Below, in pieces: positions 45,216 to 54,208 of a DNA stretch of 64,000 nucleotides; positions within the stretch are counted from its first letter, which is position 1; each line of letters begins with the position of its first letter. The DNA is from Rhodobiaceae bacterium (GTDB lineage Bacteria > Pseudomonadota > Alphaproteobacteria > Rhizobiales > Tepidamorphaceae): assembly GCA_020637855.1 (NCBI GenBank), contig JACKJR010000002.1, forward strand, positions 248,001 to 312,000, in the 5' to 3' direction. A model generated the notes under the pieces. The model had not been told where the DNA came from. It saw only the letters and a list, made by a program, of their open reading frames with translations, and ran no database searches. The translations under genes and the position numbers were made by a program.

Positions 45216-48200
45216 TCAGTAGGAATAGCGTTTCCCCGTCAGCGGATCGATGTTGTTTGAGCGCCGTCTTCTGGGCTCAGGCTGCTCGGGCGGCGATGCT
45301 TGCGCCTCCTGCGCCCCTGGCAATTGCCGCGGCTGGCTGGCCTGCCCGGAATTCTGCGGAATCCGGGGGTCGCGGCTATCGCCGACCACCTGACCGGCCC
45401 CGGACGCAACCGAACCCGGGGGCGGCGCTATCTCAATCGGCTGGTTCAGGACGGGCGGCGGAGCGAGATTGGGTGGTGGAGGCGGCGCGAACTGCTCCTC
45501 GACGGCAGCCTGCGCCGCAGCCGCTTTGCGCGCGGCCTCTTCGGCAGCCTGAAGCTCGGCCTCCTCGCGCGCCTTGCGGGCGGCAGCCGCGCGGGCTCTG
45601 CGCTGGCGCTCTTTCTCCTCGGCGACCCGGCGCGCCTCCAGCCTGCGGTTCACAAGCACATCCAGTTCACGCTTGATGCGGCCGCGATCGTGAATATCAA
45701 GCTGCAGTTCTTCAAGCCGCTGCACCTCGTGCTCGAAGGCGCGGATGGTGAGATAGCCGATCAGCGGCGAGGTGTCGAAGCTGCGTTGCGGATCTTCCAG
45801 CGGCCCGGAGAACACTATGCCAAACTCCCTTATCTGATCGGGGGCATCGGGATCCGGCGGCGCGCGCACGCTCCATGCGCTGTCGAGCGTCAGTTTATTG
45901 AGGTCGATCTGACCGGTAACGAAAGACGACAGACCATCGCCATCGATGGCAAACCGCGTTGCCCGCGCGACCCCGCCTGCGACCGAAAACGTCATGTCGG
46001 CCCGGTTGAAATCGAGCGCGCCAAGATCAAGGTAGGCAGCAAGCAGTTCTTCTGCCTTTGCCTCGTCAATCTCGGCGCCACGGTCGGCGGCATCGACAAT
46101 CCGGTCGAACGCAACCGGCGACAACCCGGCAATGCTGCCATCGCTAACGCTGACCGCGCCCTCGCCTGTCAGGCTGGACACGATGGCCGACAGCGAACGC
46201 CCGCTGCCGGAAAAACTGACATCGGCATCGACCGTGCCACTGGCGACGGCGCGGCCACCGCGCTTCCACACGATATCCTCGAACCGGCCGCCCTCGATGC
46301 GCATCCGTCCATCGGCGGCGACATTTCCCGACTGCGCCGACAGCGACAAAGCACCATGCGCTTGCCCGCCGAAAGCCCCGCCCTCGATCGCATCGAGCCG
46401 CAGTTCATCGGCGCGCAGGGAAAGTTTCGCCTTCGCACCGGTCAGCTCCAGCCCGGGCGCCAGTGATAACCGGTCCGTCTTCAGATCCGCGTTGACCTCG
46501 ACACGTTCCGGAAAGGACACGGCGAACGGCTTTGCCGCAAAGCCCTTGCCGTCTTCCTGAACGAAACGGCCTGCCCCGAACAGAACATCAAGCAGTCCCG
46601 GCAACGATACGGCATCGCCTGAAAGATCGGTATCAACGCGATGCGGCCTGCCGTCGCGGCCAAGCGCAAGCGTCCCGCTTCCGCCGATCTTAACAGGCGC
46701 GGTATCGCCGTCGATGATTAGACTGATGTCATTCAGCCGGAACGGATCGCGGCCCTGGATATGCACGGCGGCCACTGCTTCGAGCGGACTGTCGCCGATA
46801 CGCGGAACGACCACGTCGAAGGCTGAAAGGAAGCCAACCAGCTGGCCGCTTCTGGCATTTACGTCGAGGTCCAGCGTATGCGTGCCATCGGCATCGAAGC
46901 GAACGGAACCTTTCGCATGAACGCGGGTTTCCAGTCCGCTCAAGTCGGCATCGATGGCGAGCCCGTCGCGCGGCGTACCACGCAACGACAGCTCAACGTT
47001 TGCCGTGCCTTCCGCCACCGGTCCGGAAGGCAAGCCGGTCTGCGCGATCAGTTCTGCGGTGTCCTTCGCAGCCAGCCGCACATCGGCATTGATGTCCGCC
47101 TTGGCCAATTCCGCTAACGCGCCACCGATCGAGCCGCTCGCGGATATGGTCGTGCCGGCGGCAGAACCGTCCAGCGAAAGCCCCGTCCTGCCCCCTGCGA
47201 CTGTTCCCGTGCGCAACTGACCTTTCAGCGAAAGCGGAGCCAGAGAACGCGCACGCTTTTCCAGCGCAGCGGCTGCCCGATGCAATTCCATCAGGTCGAG
47301 AAACGACGCGGCGTCGTCAAGCGCGCGGGCTTCAAGCGCGAAATCGAGTGTTCCGTCGCGCGCCTCTCCGGCAAGGCCGAGCACACCGCTCGCCTGCAGG
47401 CGCGCCCCGCCCAGATCGCTGACCCGCAATTGCCGCAGATCGAGCTCACCGTCGACCAGATGCGCATCGATCGCGACGCCACGTGCATTGACAGCGCCCG
47501 CAGACAACACATCTGTTTCCAGTTTCAGCGAAACGTCCGGGACTTCGAAAGCTTTTTGTCCTTCTTCGGGTTTCAGCCCCGCCCACAGCGCCTGAAGCGC
47601 CTCGAGACGGATTTCCTCGCCCGACAAATCGATTGCAATGGCACCCTTTTCATCCGTCCCGGGAAACTCTGCCGAAACGGTCCCGTTGAGTGGTTTGCCG
47701 TCAAGGCTGAGCGCGATGTTGTCGAGTGCCAGACGTCCTTCGCCGACAACAAGATCGGCGCGCCCGTCAACTGCCCCGCTCAGCCAGCCGGTATAAGGTT
47801 TCAGGTCAGCGCCAAGCCAGGTGGCGAAAACCTGCCCGCGTGACGTGGCAAGGCGCACGGCGCCGTTGAAGACCGGCGGTTTGTCCGGGTCCGCTAGAAC
47901 GAGATCACCCGCCAAACCGATACTGGTGTTGCCCGGCAGGGCCGCGCTTGCATCGCCGACGCTCCATTGCTCACCATCCCAGTTCACCTCCAGCGAAACG
48001 TCATCGACGAGGTTTCCGCCAACGACCACGCGTGCCAGATCGATGCCAAGCCGTCCGGGAATCGGCGGCGGCGTCCGTGACAGCTCTCCAATGCGGGTCA
48101 ACACGTCCGAAAGCGTCGCCGGCCCCTCTTCGCCATCGCCAAGCGCACGGTCGAGATCAGCCTGGCGCGCGCCCAGCACGGCATCGAAGCGCGGGTGCCC

Positions 48201-49061
48201 GGCAAGCGCCAGCGAGCCGGCGCCCTCGAGCGTGAACTGCCGCTCGGCGGGACCGAATCCCAGCGTCATGGCGGTGAAGCGGATATTTGCTGGATCGGCA
48301 TCGGTATCGCCGCGAAACAGCCAGCGGCTTCCCGGCGCATTGGCATCGGCAATCCGCTCCAGCCTGACCCGGCCGGAGAACGCGGGAACACCTTCATCGA
48401 TCCGCACCATGCCGTCTGCATCGAACGTGACCGGTTGCGCGCGCGGCGTAATGGAAAACTTGGCCCGCAAATCCCCGCTATCGGCCCATCGTCCGCTGGC
48501 AAAGGAAACGTCATAGACCTCGCCATCGTGGCGCAAGGAACCATCCGCCTTGTACGGGCCATCGAGATTGGTGGCGCTCGCCTTCAGGTTGACGCCATCG
48601 AAAACCTGTTCGCCGCTGTCGCCGGAAATGATCAGGCGGCCATCGGCGATCTCGATCGAATCGAGCGTGAAATCGTCGGCATCGGCTTGTGGTTCGGGAC
48701 GCTTGAGGCCGGAAATGCTGCCTGAGCCGTCGGATGCGATGCGCATTTCCGCACCCGCGATGCGGACATGTTCAACCTGAAGATTGCCGGACAACAGAGG
48801 TGTCAGCCCAAGCCTGACCCGCAAGCCCTTGGCGTGAAAGCCGCCATCGCCAATCGTGATTTCGCTTGCCGTGATCCGCGGCCGTGGCAGAAGCCGGGCC
48901 GAAAGATCTCCTTCGATCTTCACCGGCGCGCCAAGCAACTGGCTGGCGCGGGTTTCGAAGAAATCCCTGTAACCGCCCCAATCGATGAAGAACGGCGCAA
49001 CCAGCGCGGCAATCAGCGCAGCCGCAATTGCGATCCCGATACTGAGCAGGAACGAATTCAT
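45216..49061 (-). CDS. AsmA family protein with C-terminal coiled coil
   Basis: 1281 residues. One N-terminal membrane helix (LLSIGIAIAAALIAALVAPFF) precedes the AsmA N-terminal domain (YRDFFETRASQLLGAPVKIEGDLSARLLPRPRI is its hallmark) and a very long beta-rich periplasmic body, consistent with a lipid-transfer groove. A typical AsmA C-terminal block lies near residues 950-1090. The last 170 residues are a charged coiled coil followed by a Pro/Gln-rich tail. Family members help move phospholipids to the outer membrane. Start MNSFLLS at 49061. Confidence 0.92.
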   Translation of the reverse strand: MNSFLLSIGIAIAAALIAALVAPFFIDWGGYRDFFETRASQLLGAPVKIEGDLSARLLPRPRITASEITIGDGGFHAKGLRVRLGLTPLLSGNLQVEHVRIAGAEMRIASDGSGSISGLKRPEPQADADDFTLDSIEIADGRLIISGDSGEQVFDGVNLKASATNLDGPYKADGSLRHDGEVYDVSFASGRWADSGDLRAKFSITPRAQPVTFDADGMVRIDEGVPAFSGRVRLERIADANAPGSRWLFRGDTDADPANIRFTAMTLGFGPAERQFTLEGAGSLALAGHPRFDAVLGARQADLDRALGDGEEGPATLSDVLTRIGELSRTPPPIPGRLGIDLARVVVGGNLVDDVSLEVNWDGEQWSVGDASAALPGNTSIGLAGDLVLADPDKPPVFNGAVRLATSRGQVFATWLGADLKPYTGWLSGAVDGRADLVVGEGRLALDNIALSLDGKPLNGTVSAEFPGTDEKGAIAIDLSGEEIRLEALQALWAGLKPEEGQKAFEVPDVSLKLETDVLSAGAVNARGVAIDAHLVDGELDLRQLRVSDLGGARLQASGVLGLAGEARDGTLDFALEARALDDAASFLDLMELHRAAAALEKRARSLAPLSLKGQLRTGTVAGGRTGLSLDGSAAGTTISASGSIGGALAELAKADINADVRLAAKDTAELIAQTGLPSGPVAEGTANVELSLRGTPRDGLAIDADLSGLETRVHAKGSVRFDADGTHTLDLDVNARSGQLVGFLSAFDVVVPRIGDSPLEAVAAVHIQGRDPFRLNDISLIIDGDTAPVKIGGSGTLALGRDGRPHRVDTDLSGDAVSLPGLLDVLFGAGRFVQEDGKGFAAKPFAVSFPERVEVNADLKTDRLSLAPGLELTGAKAKLSLRADELRLDAIEGGAFGGQAHGALSLSAQSGNVAADGRMRIEGGRFEDIVWKRGGRAVASGTVDADVSFSGSGRSLSAIVSSLTGEGAVSVSDGSIAGLSPVAFDRIVDAADRGAEIDEAKAEELLAAYLDLGALDFNRADMTFSVAGGVARATRFAIDGDGLSSFVTGQIDLNKLTLDSAWSVRAPPDPDAPDQIREFGIVFSGPLEDPQRSFDTSPLIGYLTIRAFEHEVQRLEELQLDIHDRGRIKRELDVLVNRRLEARRVAEEKERQRRARAAAARKAREEAELQAAEEAARKAAAAQAAVEEQFAPPPPPNLAPPPVLNQPIEIAPPPGSVASGAGQVVGDSRDPRIPQNSGQASQPRQLPGAQEAQASPPEQPEPRRRRSNNIDPLTGKRYSY

Positions 49062-49106
49062 AATCTGTACGCCGACCTCTGCCTCATCCGCCGCCCTGTG
49101 TATGCG

Positions 49107-50546
49107 TCATGCAATAACCGGTTCGCCCGCCGCATAGCCGGAAGGAAAAATCTTTCCAGGATTGAAAATGTTTTCAGGATCCAGCGCCTTTTTAATGGCG
49201 ATCATCGCCGCAACCGCTGGATCACCCAGTTCTTTGGGCAGATACTTGCCCTTTCCCTGCCCGACGCCGTGCTCGCCGGTGCAGGTTCCGTCCATCCGCA
49301 CAGCGCGTTCGGAAAGCCTGGAGAGAAAGCCTTTCACAGCGCCCACTTCTGCCGCGTTGTCCATGTCGATCAGCGGAAGCACGTGGAAATTGCCATCCCC
49401 GACATGTCCGACGATGGGCGCGAGGAAACCGCAAGCCTCGACATCCGCGATCGTTTCCATGATGCATTCCGCAAGCCGGGAAACCGGCACGCAGACATCG
49501 GTCGCAATGCCCTTGGCGCCGGGACGCAATTGCAGTGCCGCCCAATAGGCATCGTGGCGCGCCTGCCAGAGCGCGTTGCGCTTCTCCGGTTCGCTTTCCC
49601 AGCGGAACGGCCCGCCCCCGAAGCTGTCCGCGATCTCGCCGAACAGTGCCGCCTGTTCCGCAACGCCAGCCTCGGTGCCGTTGAACTCAACGAACAGCAT
49701 CGGCACTTCTTCAAGATCGAGCTTCGAATAAGCGTTGCAGGCCTTCACCTGTGCCACGTCGAGAAGTTCGATCCGGGCAATCGGGATGCCGGACTGGATC
49801 GTCATGATGACTGCGTTGGTTGCATTCTCGATTGTTGTGAACGGGCATACGCCACCGGCCACGCATTCGGGAATGCCATGCAGCTTCAGCGTCATTTCGG
49901 TGATGATGCCGAGCGTGCCCTCAGATCCGATCATGAGCCGCGTCAGGTCGTAGCCGGCCGATGTCTTGCGGGCGCGCCGCGCGGTCGTCATCACCTTGCC
50001 GTCGGCCATCACGGCGCGCAGGCTCAGCACGTTGTCCTTCATGGTACCGTAGCGCACCGCGTTGGTGCCCGACGCCCGCGTCGCCGCCATGCCGCCGAGG
50101 CTGGCGTCGGCGCCCGGATCGATCGGGAAGAACAGGCCGGTGTCGCGCAGGTAGGTGTTGAGCTGTTTGCGCGTGATACCCGGCTGCACCGTGCAATCGA
50201 GGTCTTCCGGCGAAACCCGGATCACCTGGTTCATCGCCGACATGTCAATGGAAACACCGCCATACGGCGCATTCACCTGACCCTCGAGCGAGGTGCCGGC
50301 GCCGAAAGGCACAATGGGAAGTCCATGCCCTGCGCAGATATTGACGATTTCGACAACGTCATCCTCGCTTTGCGCGAAGACCACCGCATCCGGCGGCTCG
50401 TTGGCGTGCCATGTGGTGGTATGCGCGTGCTGTTCGCGCATGGCTAAAGCGTCCGAAAAACGGTTGTGAAACCGCTCCTTCAATACGCCAAGCCCCGCCT
50501 GCCGGCGCGCGGCAAGGCCGTCATCTCTCACCTCGGACATTGCCAT
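49107..50546 (-). CDS. FAD-linked oxidase, D-lactate dehydrogenase (cytochrome)-like
   Basis: 479 residues. An N-terminal PCMH FAD domain (IVPFGAGTSLEGQVNAP) precedes the FAD-linked oxidase C-terminal domain with HVGDGNFHVLP and GTCTGEHGVGQGK. This matches D-lactate dehydrogenase/GlcD proteins that oxidise D-2-hydroxy acids and pass electrons to quinone or cytochrome c. The substrate (D-lactate, glycolate or D-2-hydroxyglutarate) cannot be fixed from sequence. The gene lies 46 bp past the AsmA start, on the same strand and upstream of it. Confidence 0.9.
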   Translation of the reverse strand: MAMSEVRDDGLAARRQAGLGVLKERFHNRFSDALAMREQHAHTTTWHANEPPDAVVFAQSEDDVVEIVNICAGHGLPIVPFGAGTSLEGQVNAPYGGVSIDMSAMNQVIRVSPEDLDCTVQPGITRKQLNTYLRDTGLFFPIDPGADASLGGMAATRASGTNAVRYGTMKDNVLSLRAVMADGKVMTTARRARKTSAGYDLTRLMIGSEGTLGIITEMTLKLHGIPECVAGGVCPFTTIENATNAVIMTIQSGIPIARIELLDVAQVKACNAYSKLDLEEVPMLFVEFNGTEAGVAEQAALFGEIADSFGGGPFRWESEPEKRNALWQARHDAYWAALQLRPGAKGIATDVCVPVSRLAECIMETIADVEACGFLAPIVGHVGDGNFHVLPLIDMDNAAEVGAVKGFLSRLSERAVRMDGTCTGEHGVGQGKGKYLPKELGDPAVAAMIAIKKALDPENIFNPGKIFPSGYAAGEPVIA

Positions 50547-50705
50547 TCTTGCACTAACCTCGAATAGACCGGATGATCGGGAAAGGGGACCGGATAAACG
50601 CTATCAGATCGCCACCGCAGCGTCCAAGTAGTGAACACATAAAGTGGGCGATTTTACAGTGTGTTGGGTCTTCGCGTACTGCATGCGCGCCGGGAGAAGC
50701 CGTAT

Positions 50706-51215
50706 ATGACAAACATAACCGCCGGGACGAAGTCCGATCCAGCTCCGTTCAAGTGTTCGCCCATGCTGGTCGAGCCTCAGTGGACCGACTACAACGGCCA
50801 CCTCAACATGGCCTATTACAACGTCCTGTTCGACCGCGCGCTTGACGAGGTCTTCGCTGCCGTCGGGCTTGGTCCGGACTATCTGAAGACCAGTCATCAC
50901 TCCTCCTTCACGGCGGAGGCGCACGTCACCTACCTCAACGAGCTTCATGCCGGCGAGATGGTCACGATTGCCTTCCGCCTGCTCGACTACGACGAAAAGC
51001 GCCTGCACTCGTTTGAGGAGATGTACAGCAGCGACGGCACACTGTCGGCCACGTCGGAGCAGATGTCGCTGCATGTCGATATGGAAAGCCGCAAGGTCGC
51101 GCCATTCCCGCAAGCCATTCTCGACAGGCTGAAGGCCATGCACAGCTCGCACGCGGCACTTGCGAACAGCCCGCAGGTCGGCCACGTCATCGGCATCCGC
51201 CGCAAGCCGCGCTGA
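50706..51215 (+). CDS. Hotdog-fold acyl-CoA thioesterase
   Basis: 169 residues from ATG 50706, which has GGGAGAAG upstream; the longer frame from 50661 is unlikely. The motif WTDYNGHLNMAYYNVLFDRALDEVF is the 4-hydroxybenzoyl-CoA thioesterase type active site with Asp and Asn-Gly-His. Similar domains occur as betainyl-CoA thioesterase fused to carnitine dehydrogenase, which could relate to the dioxygenase gene at the window start, but the distance is 50 kb. It is 15 bp upstream of the ClC gene, so probably cotranscribed. Confidence 0.85.
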   Translation: MTNITAGTKSDPAPFKCSPMLVEPQWTDYNGHLNMAYYNVLFDRALDEVFAAVGLGPDYLKTSHHSSFTAEAHVTYLNELHAGEMVTIAFRLLDYDEKRLHSFEEMYSSDGTLSATSEQMSLHVDMESRKVAPFPQAILDRLKAMHSSHAALANSPQVGHVIGIRRKPR

Positions 51216-51230
51216 CCCGCCAGCCGCGCG

Positions 51231-52886
51231 ATGAACCCACGGCCAGAAAAACTTCGTGAACTGATCCGCACCGGCTGGTCGCGGATATTGATGTGGGCCA
51301 AGCCGAACCTTCGCATTTTCATTGGCACCAGGCAGCCCCTGGTCTGGACTCTGGCCGCCTTGATCGGCGTCGGCGTCGCGATGGCGGCGATCGGGTTCCG
51401 CCTCGCCATCGGCCTTCTCCAGTGGCCGTGGTTGCGCGACATGAGCGAGCGCGTGGCAAGTGCCGCGCAGGCTGTTCCATGGTACTGGGTGCTGCTGGCA
51501 CCGGCGGCCGGCGGGCTTGTCGTCGGGATCATGCTGGACCGGCTGATGCCCGGCAAACGTGCCGAGGGCGTCGCCGACGTGATCGAGGCACGCGCCCTGC
51601 CCCAGCACAGGCTCGGTTTCCGTAACGGTTTGGCGAGCGCGCTGATTTCGGTGATCTCGCTCGGCTCGGGCGCAAGCGCTGGCCGCGAAGGGCCCGTCGT
51701 GCACCTCGGCGCCGTGCTGGCGACTGCGATCACGCGCTGGTTCACGCTGCCCAAGGCCAGCAGCCGCATGCTGCTGGCAGCAGGCGTATCGGCTGCGGTC
51801 TCGGCTTCGTTCAATGCCCCGATTGCCGGTGTGCTCTTCGCCCATGAGGTGATCCTTGGGCACTATGCCATGACGGCACTGGTCCCCATCGTCATTTCAT
51901 CGGTGCTGGCAACCGTCATGACCCGGATCTGGTTCGGCGATTTCACGGCGTTCTTCGTGCCCGAATATCAGATCACGTCCTACTGGGAGGTGCCGGCCTT
52001 CGTACTGTTGGGAGTAACCTGTGCCGCAGTCGCGATCATCTTCCAGTACGCGCTAATCGCGACGGATTTCATCGCCCGCAACATCCCCATCCGCCTGATG
52101 TTCAGACCCGTCGTCGGAGGGCTGTTGGTGGGAGCAATCGCACTGACCTTTCCGCAGGTGCTGGGTGTTGGATACGAAACGACGGACCTTGCCCTGCACC
52201 AGCGATTGCCGCTGACACTGATGCTGATGCTAATCATCGCCAAGACGGCTGCAACGGCGATCACGCTTGCAAGCCGCTTCGGCGGCGGCATCTTCTCGCC
52301 CTCGCTTTATCTCGGCGCCATGACAGGCGGCGCGTTCGGCCTGATCGCGGCCTCGCTCTTCCCCGGTATGGCATCGAGCGCCGGGCTCTATGCAATCCTC
52401 GGCATGGGCGCGGTGGCGGCTTCCGTGCTCGGCGCGCCGGTCTCGACCATCGTCATCGTTTTTGAGCTGACCGGCGGATACGCCATGACCCTGGCGCTGC
52501 TGCTGACGGTTTCGATCGCCATCGGCCTGACGCTCGCAGTGCACGGGCGCAGCTATTTCCACTGGCAACTGGAAAGCCGCGGCCTGTTCCTTCAGGGCGG
52601 TGCGCATCAGCGCATCGGGCGGCAATTCAGGGTCAAGGATGTCATGCGCCACCTCGGCGAGGGCGAAACGCAGGAAAGCGTCGATCCCGACGAACTGGAA
52701 GCCTGGCTGACGCCCGACGACACGCTTGAATCCGCCCTGAGACGGTTCGACGAAGCCGGCAAGACCCGCATCGCCGTCGTAGACGAGAACGCGCCGACCG
52801 AGATCGTCGGTTTCATCTATCAGGTCGACGTGCTCCGCCGCTTCACCGAGGAACTGATCGAAACAGCCGTCGAGGAGCACCGGTGA
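51231..52886 (+). CDS. ClC-family chloride channel/antiporter with CBS region
   Basis: 551 residues. The selectivity motifs are GSGASAGREGPVVHLG and GGIFSPSLYLGA, with about 10-12 membrane helices up to residue 450. The cytoplasmic C-terminus (VKDVMRHLGEGETQESV, RIAVVDENAPTEIVGFIYQVDVLRRF) contains a CBS-like pair. Bacterial ClC proteins are mostly chloride/proton antiporters or fluoride exporters; the GREGP form points to the chloride branch. It starts 15 bp after the thioesterase stop. Confidence 0.93.
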   Translation: MNPRPEKLRELIRTGWSRILMWAKPNLRIFIGTRQPLVWTLAALIGVGVAMAAIGFRLAIGLLQWPWLRDMSERVASAAQAVPWYWVLLAPAAGGLVVGIMLDRLMPGKRAEGVADVIEARALPQHRLGFRNGLASALISVISLGSGASAGREGPVVHLGAVLATAITRWFTLPKASSRMLLAAGVSAAVSASFNAPIAGVLFAHEVILGHYAMTALVPIVISSVLATVMTRIWFGDFTAFFVPEYQITSYWEVPAFVLLGVTCAAVAIIFQYALIATDFIARNIPIRLMFRPVVGGLLVGAIALTFPQVLGVGYETTDLALHQRLPLTLMLMLIIAKTAATAITLASRFGGGIFSPSLYLGAMTGGAFGLIAASLFPGMASSAGLYAILGMGAVAASVLGAPVSTIVIVFELTGGYAMTLALLLTVSIAIGLTLAVHGRSYFHWQLESRGLFLQGGAHQRIGRQFRVKDVMRHLGEGETQESVDPDELEAWLTPDDTLESALRRFDEAGKTRIAVVDENAPTEIVGFIYQVDVLRRFTEELIETAVEEHR

Positions 52887-52945
52887 CCGTTTTCGGTATG
52901 CCTCGCTCGCCTTCGCTTTTTTCAGGTGGCGACTGGGTCAAACCC

Positions 52946-54064
52946 CTAGAAACCCGCGCGCGCAATCAGGGCGACCAGCTCGGCACGGCTTGCACAGCCC
53001 GTCTTTTTAAAAATACTGGCAAGGTGCGCCCGGGCAGTGTTGTGGGCGATCCCGAGCACGCGAGCCGTTTGCGGCAAGGCAGCCCCTTGCTGCAAGGCAA
53101 CCGCAATCTCGGCCTCACGGCGCGTGAGGCCGTAAATATCCTGAAGTTTTCCGGGACCAACCGACATCGCGTCGGGATCGCGTATGAAGACGAAGATCAC
53201 CGGCACATCGTCCGGCATGCGCCCGGCACGCCCGGCCAGAGCGGAAATCTCGACGATATAGTCGCGCTGACGGCTCGGCCTGGGTATCGCCAGCACCCTG
53301 CGGGCATTTCCACTGCGGCCGTTTGCGCACGAAAGCGCATTGGCAATTGCGATCTGAAGCGTCCGGTCGGCCGCACTGCGTGCCGAGTATAGTTTCCGGT
53401 CAAGACTGAACAGTCCGTCGGCGGCAAGCAGAACCTGCTCGGCGGCCCTGTTGGCCGAAACGATCAGGCCATGCGCATTCAGGCCCAGCGTAGCCACGCC
53501 GGTCGAATCGAGCGCCAGAGCCGCGGCATGAGCATCAGCTTGAAGCCGGGCAAGCTTGCCGCTCAGGCGCCACGCATTCGCAGCATGCGGCACGACACGG
53601 CGGAAGAATTCCACTTCCTCTTCGCTCGCAGGACCATGTGCGGCGGTGAATTCAACCGACAGGAAGGAGAGACTGGGCCCGTCATCCAGCATGCGCGCGC
53701 CGATGAAATATTTCACGCCGCATTCGCGCTCGAGCCATGCATAGAACTCGTGCCGGCGTATCCCTTCCTCGGGCAAGCCGTCATAATCCACCGCGACGTG
53801 CGGCCCCAGCTGGGACAAGGCACGCTTCATGCGCGGATTGATCGCATTCATCCGTGTCGCATAGTCATCCTGCGCCGGTTCCAGTCCGTGCGTGACGATC
53901 CCGGTCACCTGTGCCCTGCTGACATCAAGATCGATGATGCTCGCGCCGGGAGCGCCAAAGACAGTCTCGACGTCGGCAACAACATCCCGCCATCCGCACT
54001 CATTGAGAGCGGCATCGTAAAACCCCCGGACGAGCCGGTCGAAAGCTCCGCGGGACACATCCAT
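52946..54064 (-). CDS. LuxR-type transcriptional regulator
   Basis: 372 residues. A C-terminal LuxR/GerE helix-turn-helix (YGLTRREAEIAVALQQGAALPQTARVLGIAHNTARAHLASIFKKTG) is preceded by about 300 residues without a known effector motif, perhaps PAS-like in the middle (VATLGLNAHGLIVSANRAAEQVL). This layout is common among orphan LuxR proteins in alphaproteobacteria and is not an acyl-homoserine lactone type. It is convergent with the ClC gene. Confidence 0.88.
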   Translation of the reverse strand: MDVSRGAFDRLVRGFYDAALNECGWRDVVADVETVFGAPGASIIDLDVSRAQVTGIVTHGLEPAQDDYATRMNAINPRMKRALSQLGPHVAVDYDGLPEEGIRRHEFYAWLERECGVKYFIGARMLDDGPSLSFLSVEFTAAHGPASEEEVEFFRRVVPHAANAWRLSGKLARLQADAHAAALALDSTGVATLGLNAHGLIVSANRAAEQVLLAADGLFSLDRKLYSARSAADRTLQIAIANALSCANGRSGNARRVLAIPRPSRQRDYIVEISALAGRAGRMPDDVPVIFVFIRDPDAMSVGPGKLQDIYGLTRREAEIAVALQQGAALPQTARVLGIAHNTARAHLASIFKKTGCASRAELVALIARAGF

Positions 54065-54208
54065 GACGTAACGTTAACCCAACACGTCCGCGAAAACCAT
54101 TTCCATCGCGATTCCCCGCCCGGTGGCGCATTGTCCCTCAAAGCGCCATATTGGGGCACGAAACGCGAACACGAATCACATCCCGTAAGGCAGTAACTGC
54201 GTCCGGAC

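Noticed and set aside
48768..50447. 559-residue open frame on the plus strand
   Set aside because: Antisense to the FAD-linked oxidase and the start of the AsmA gene; no recognisable domain.
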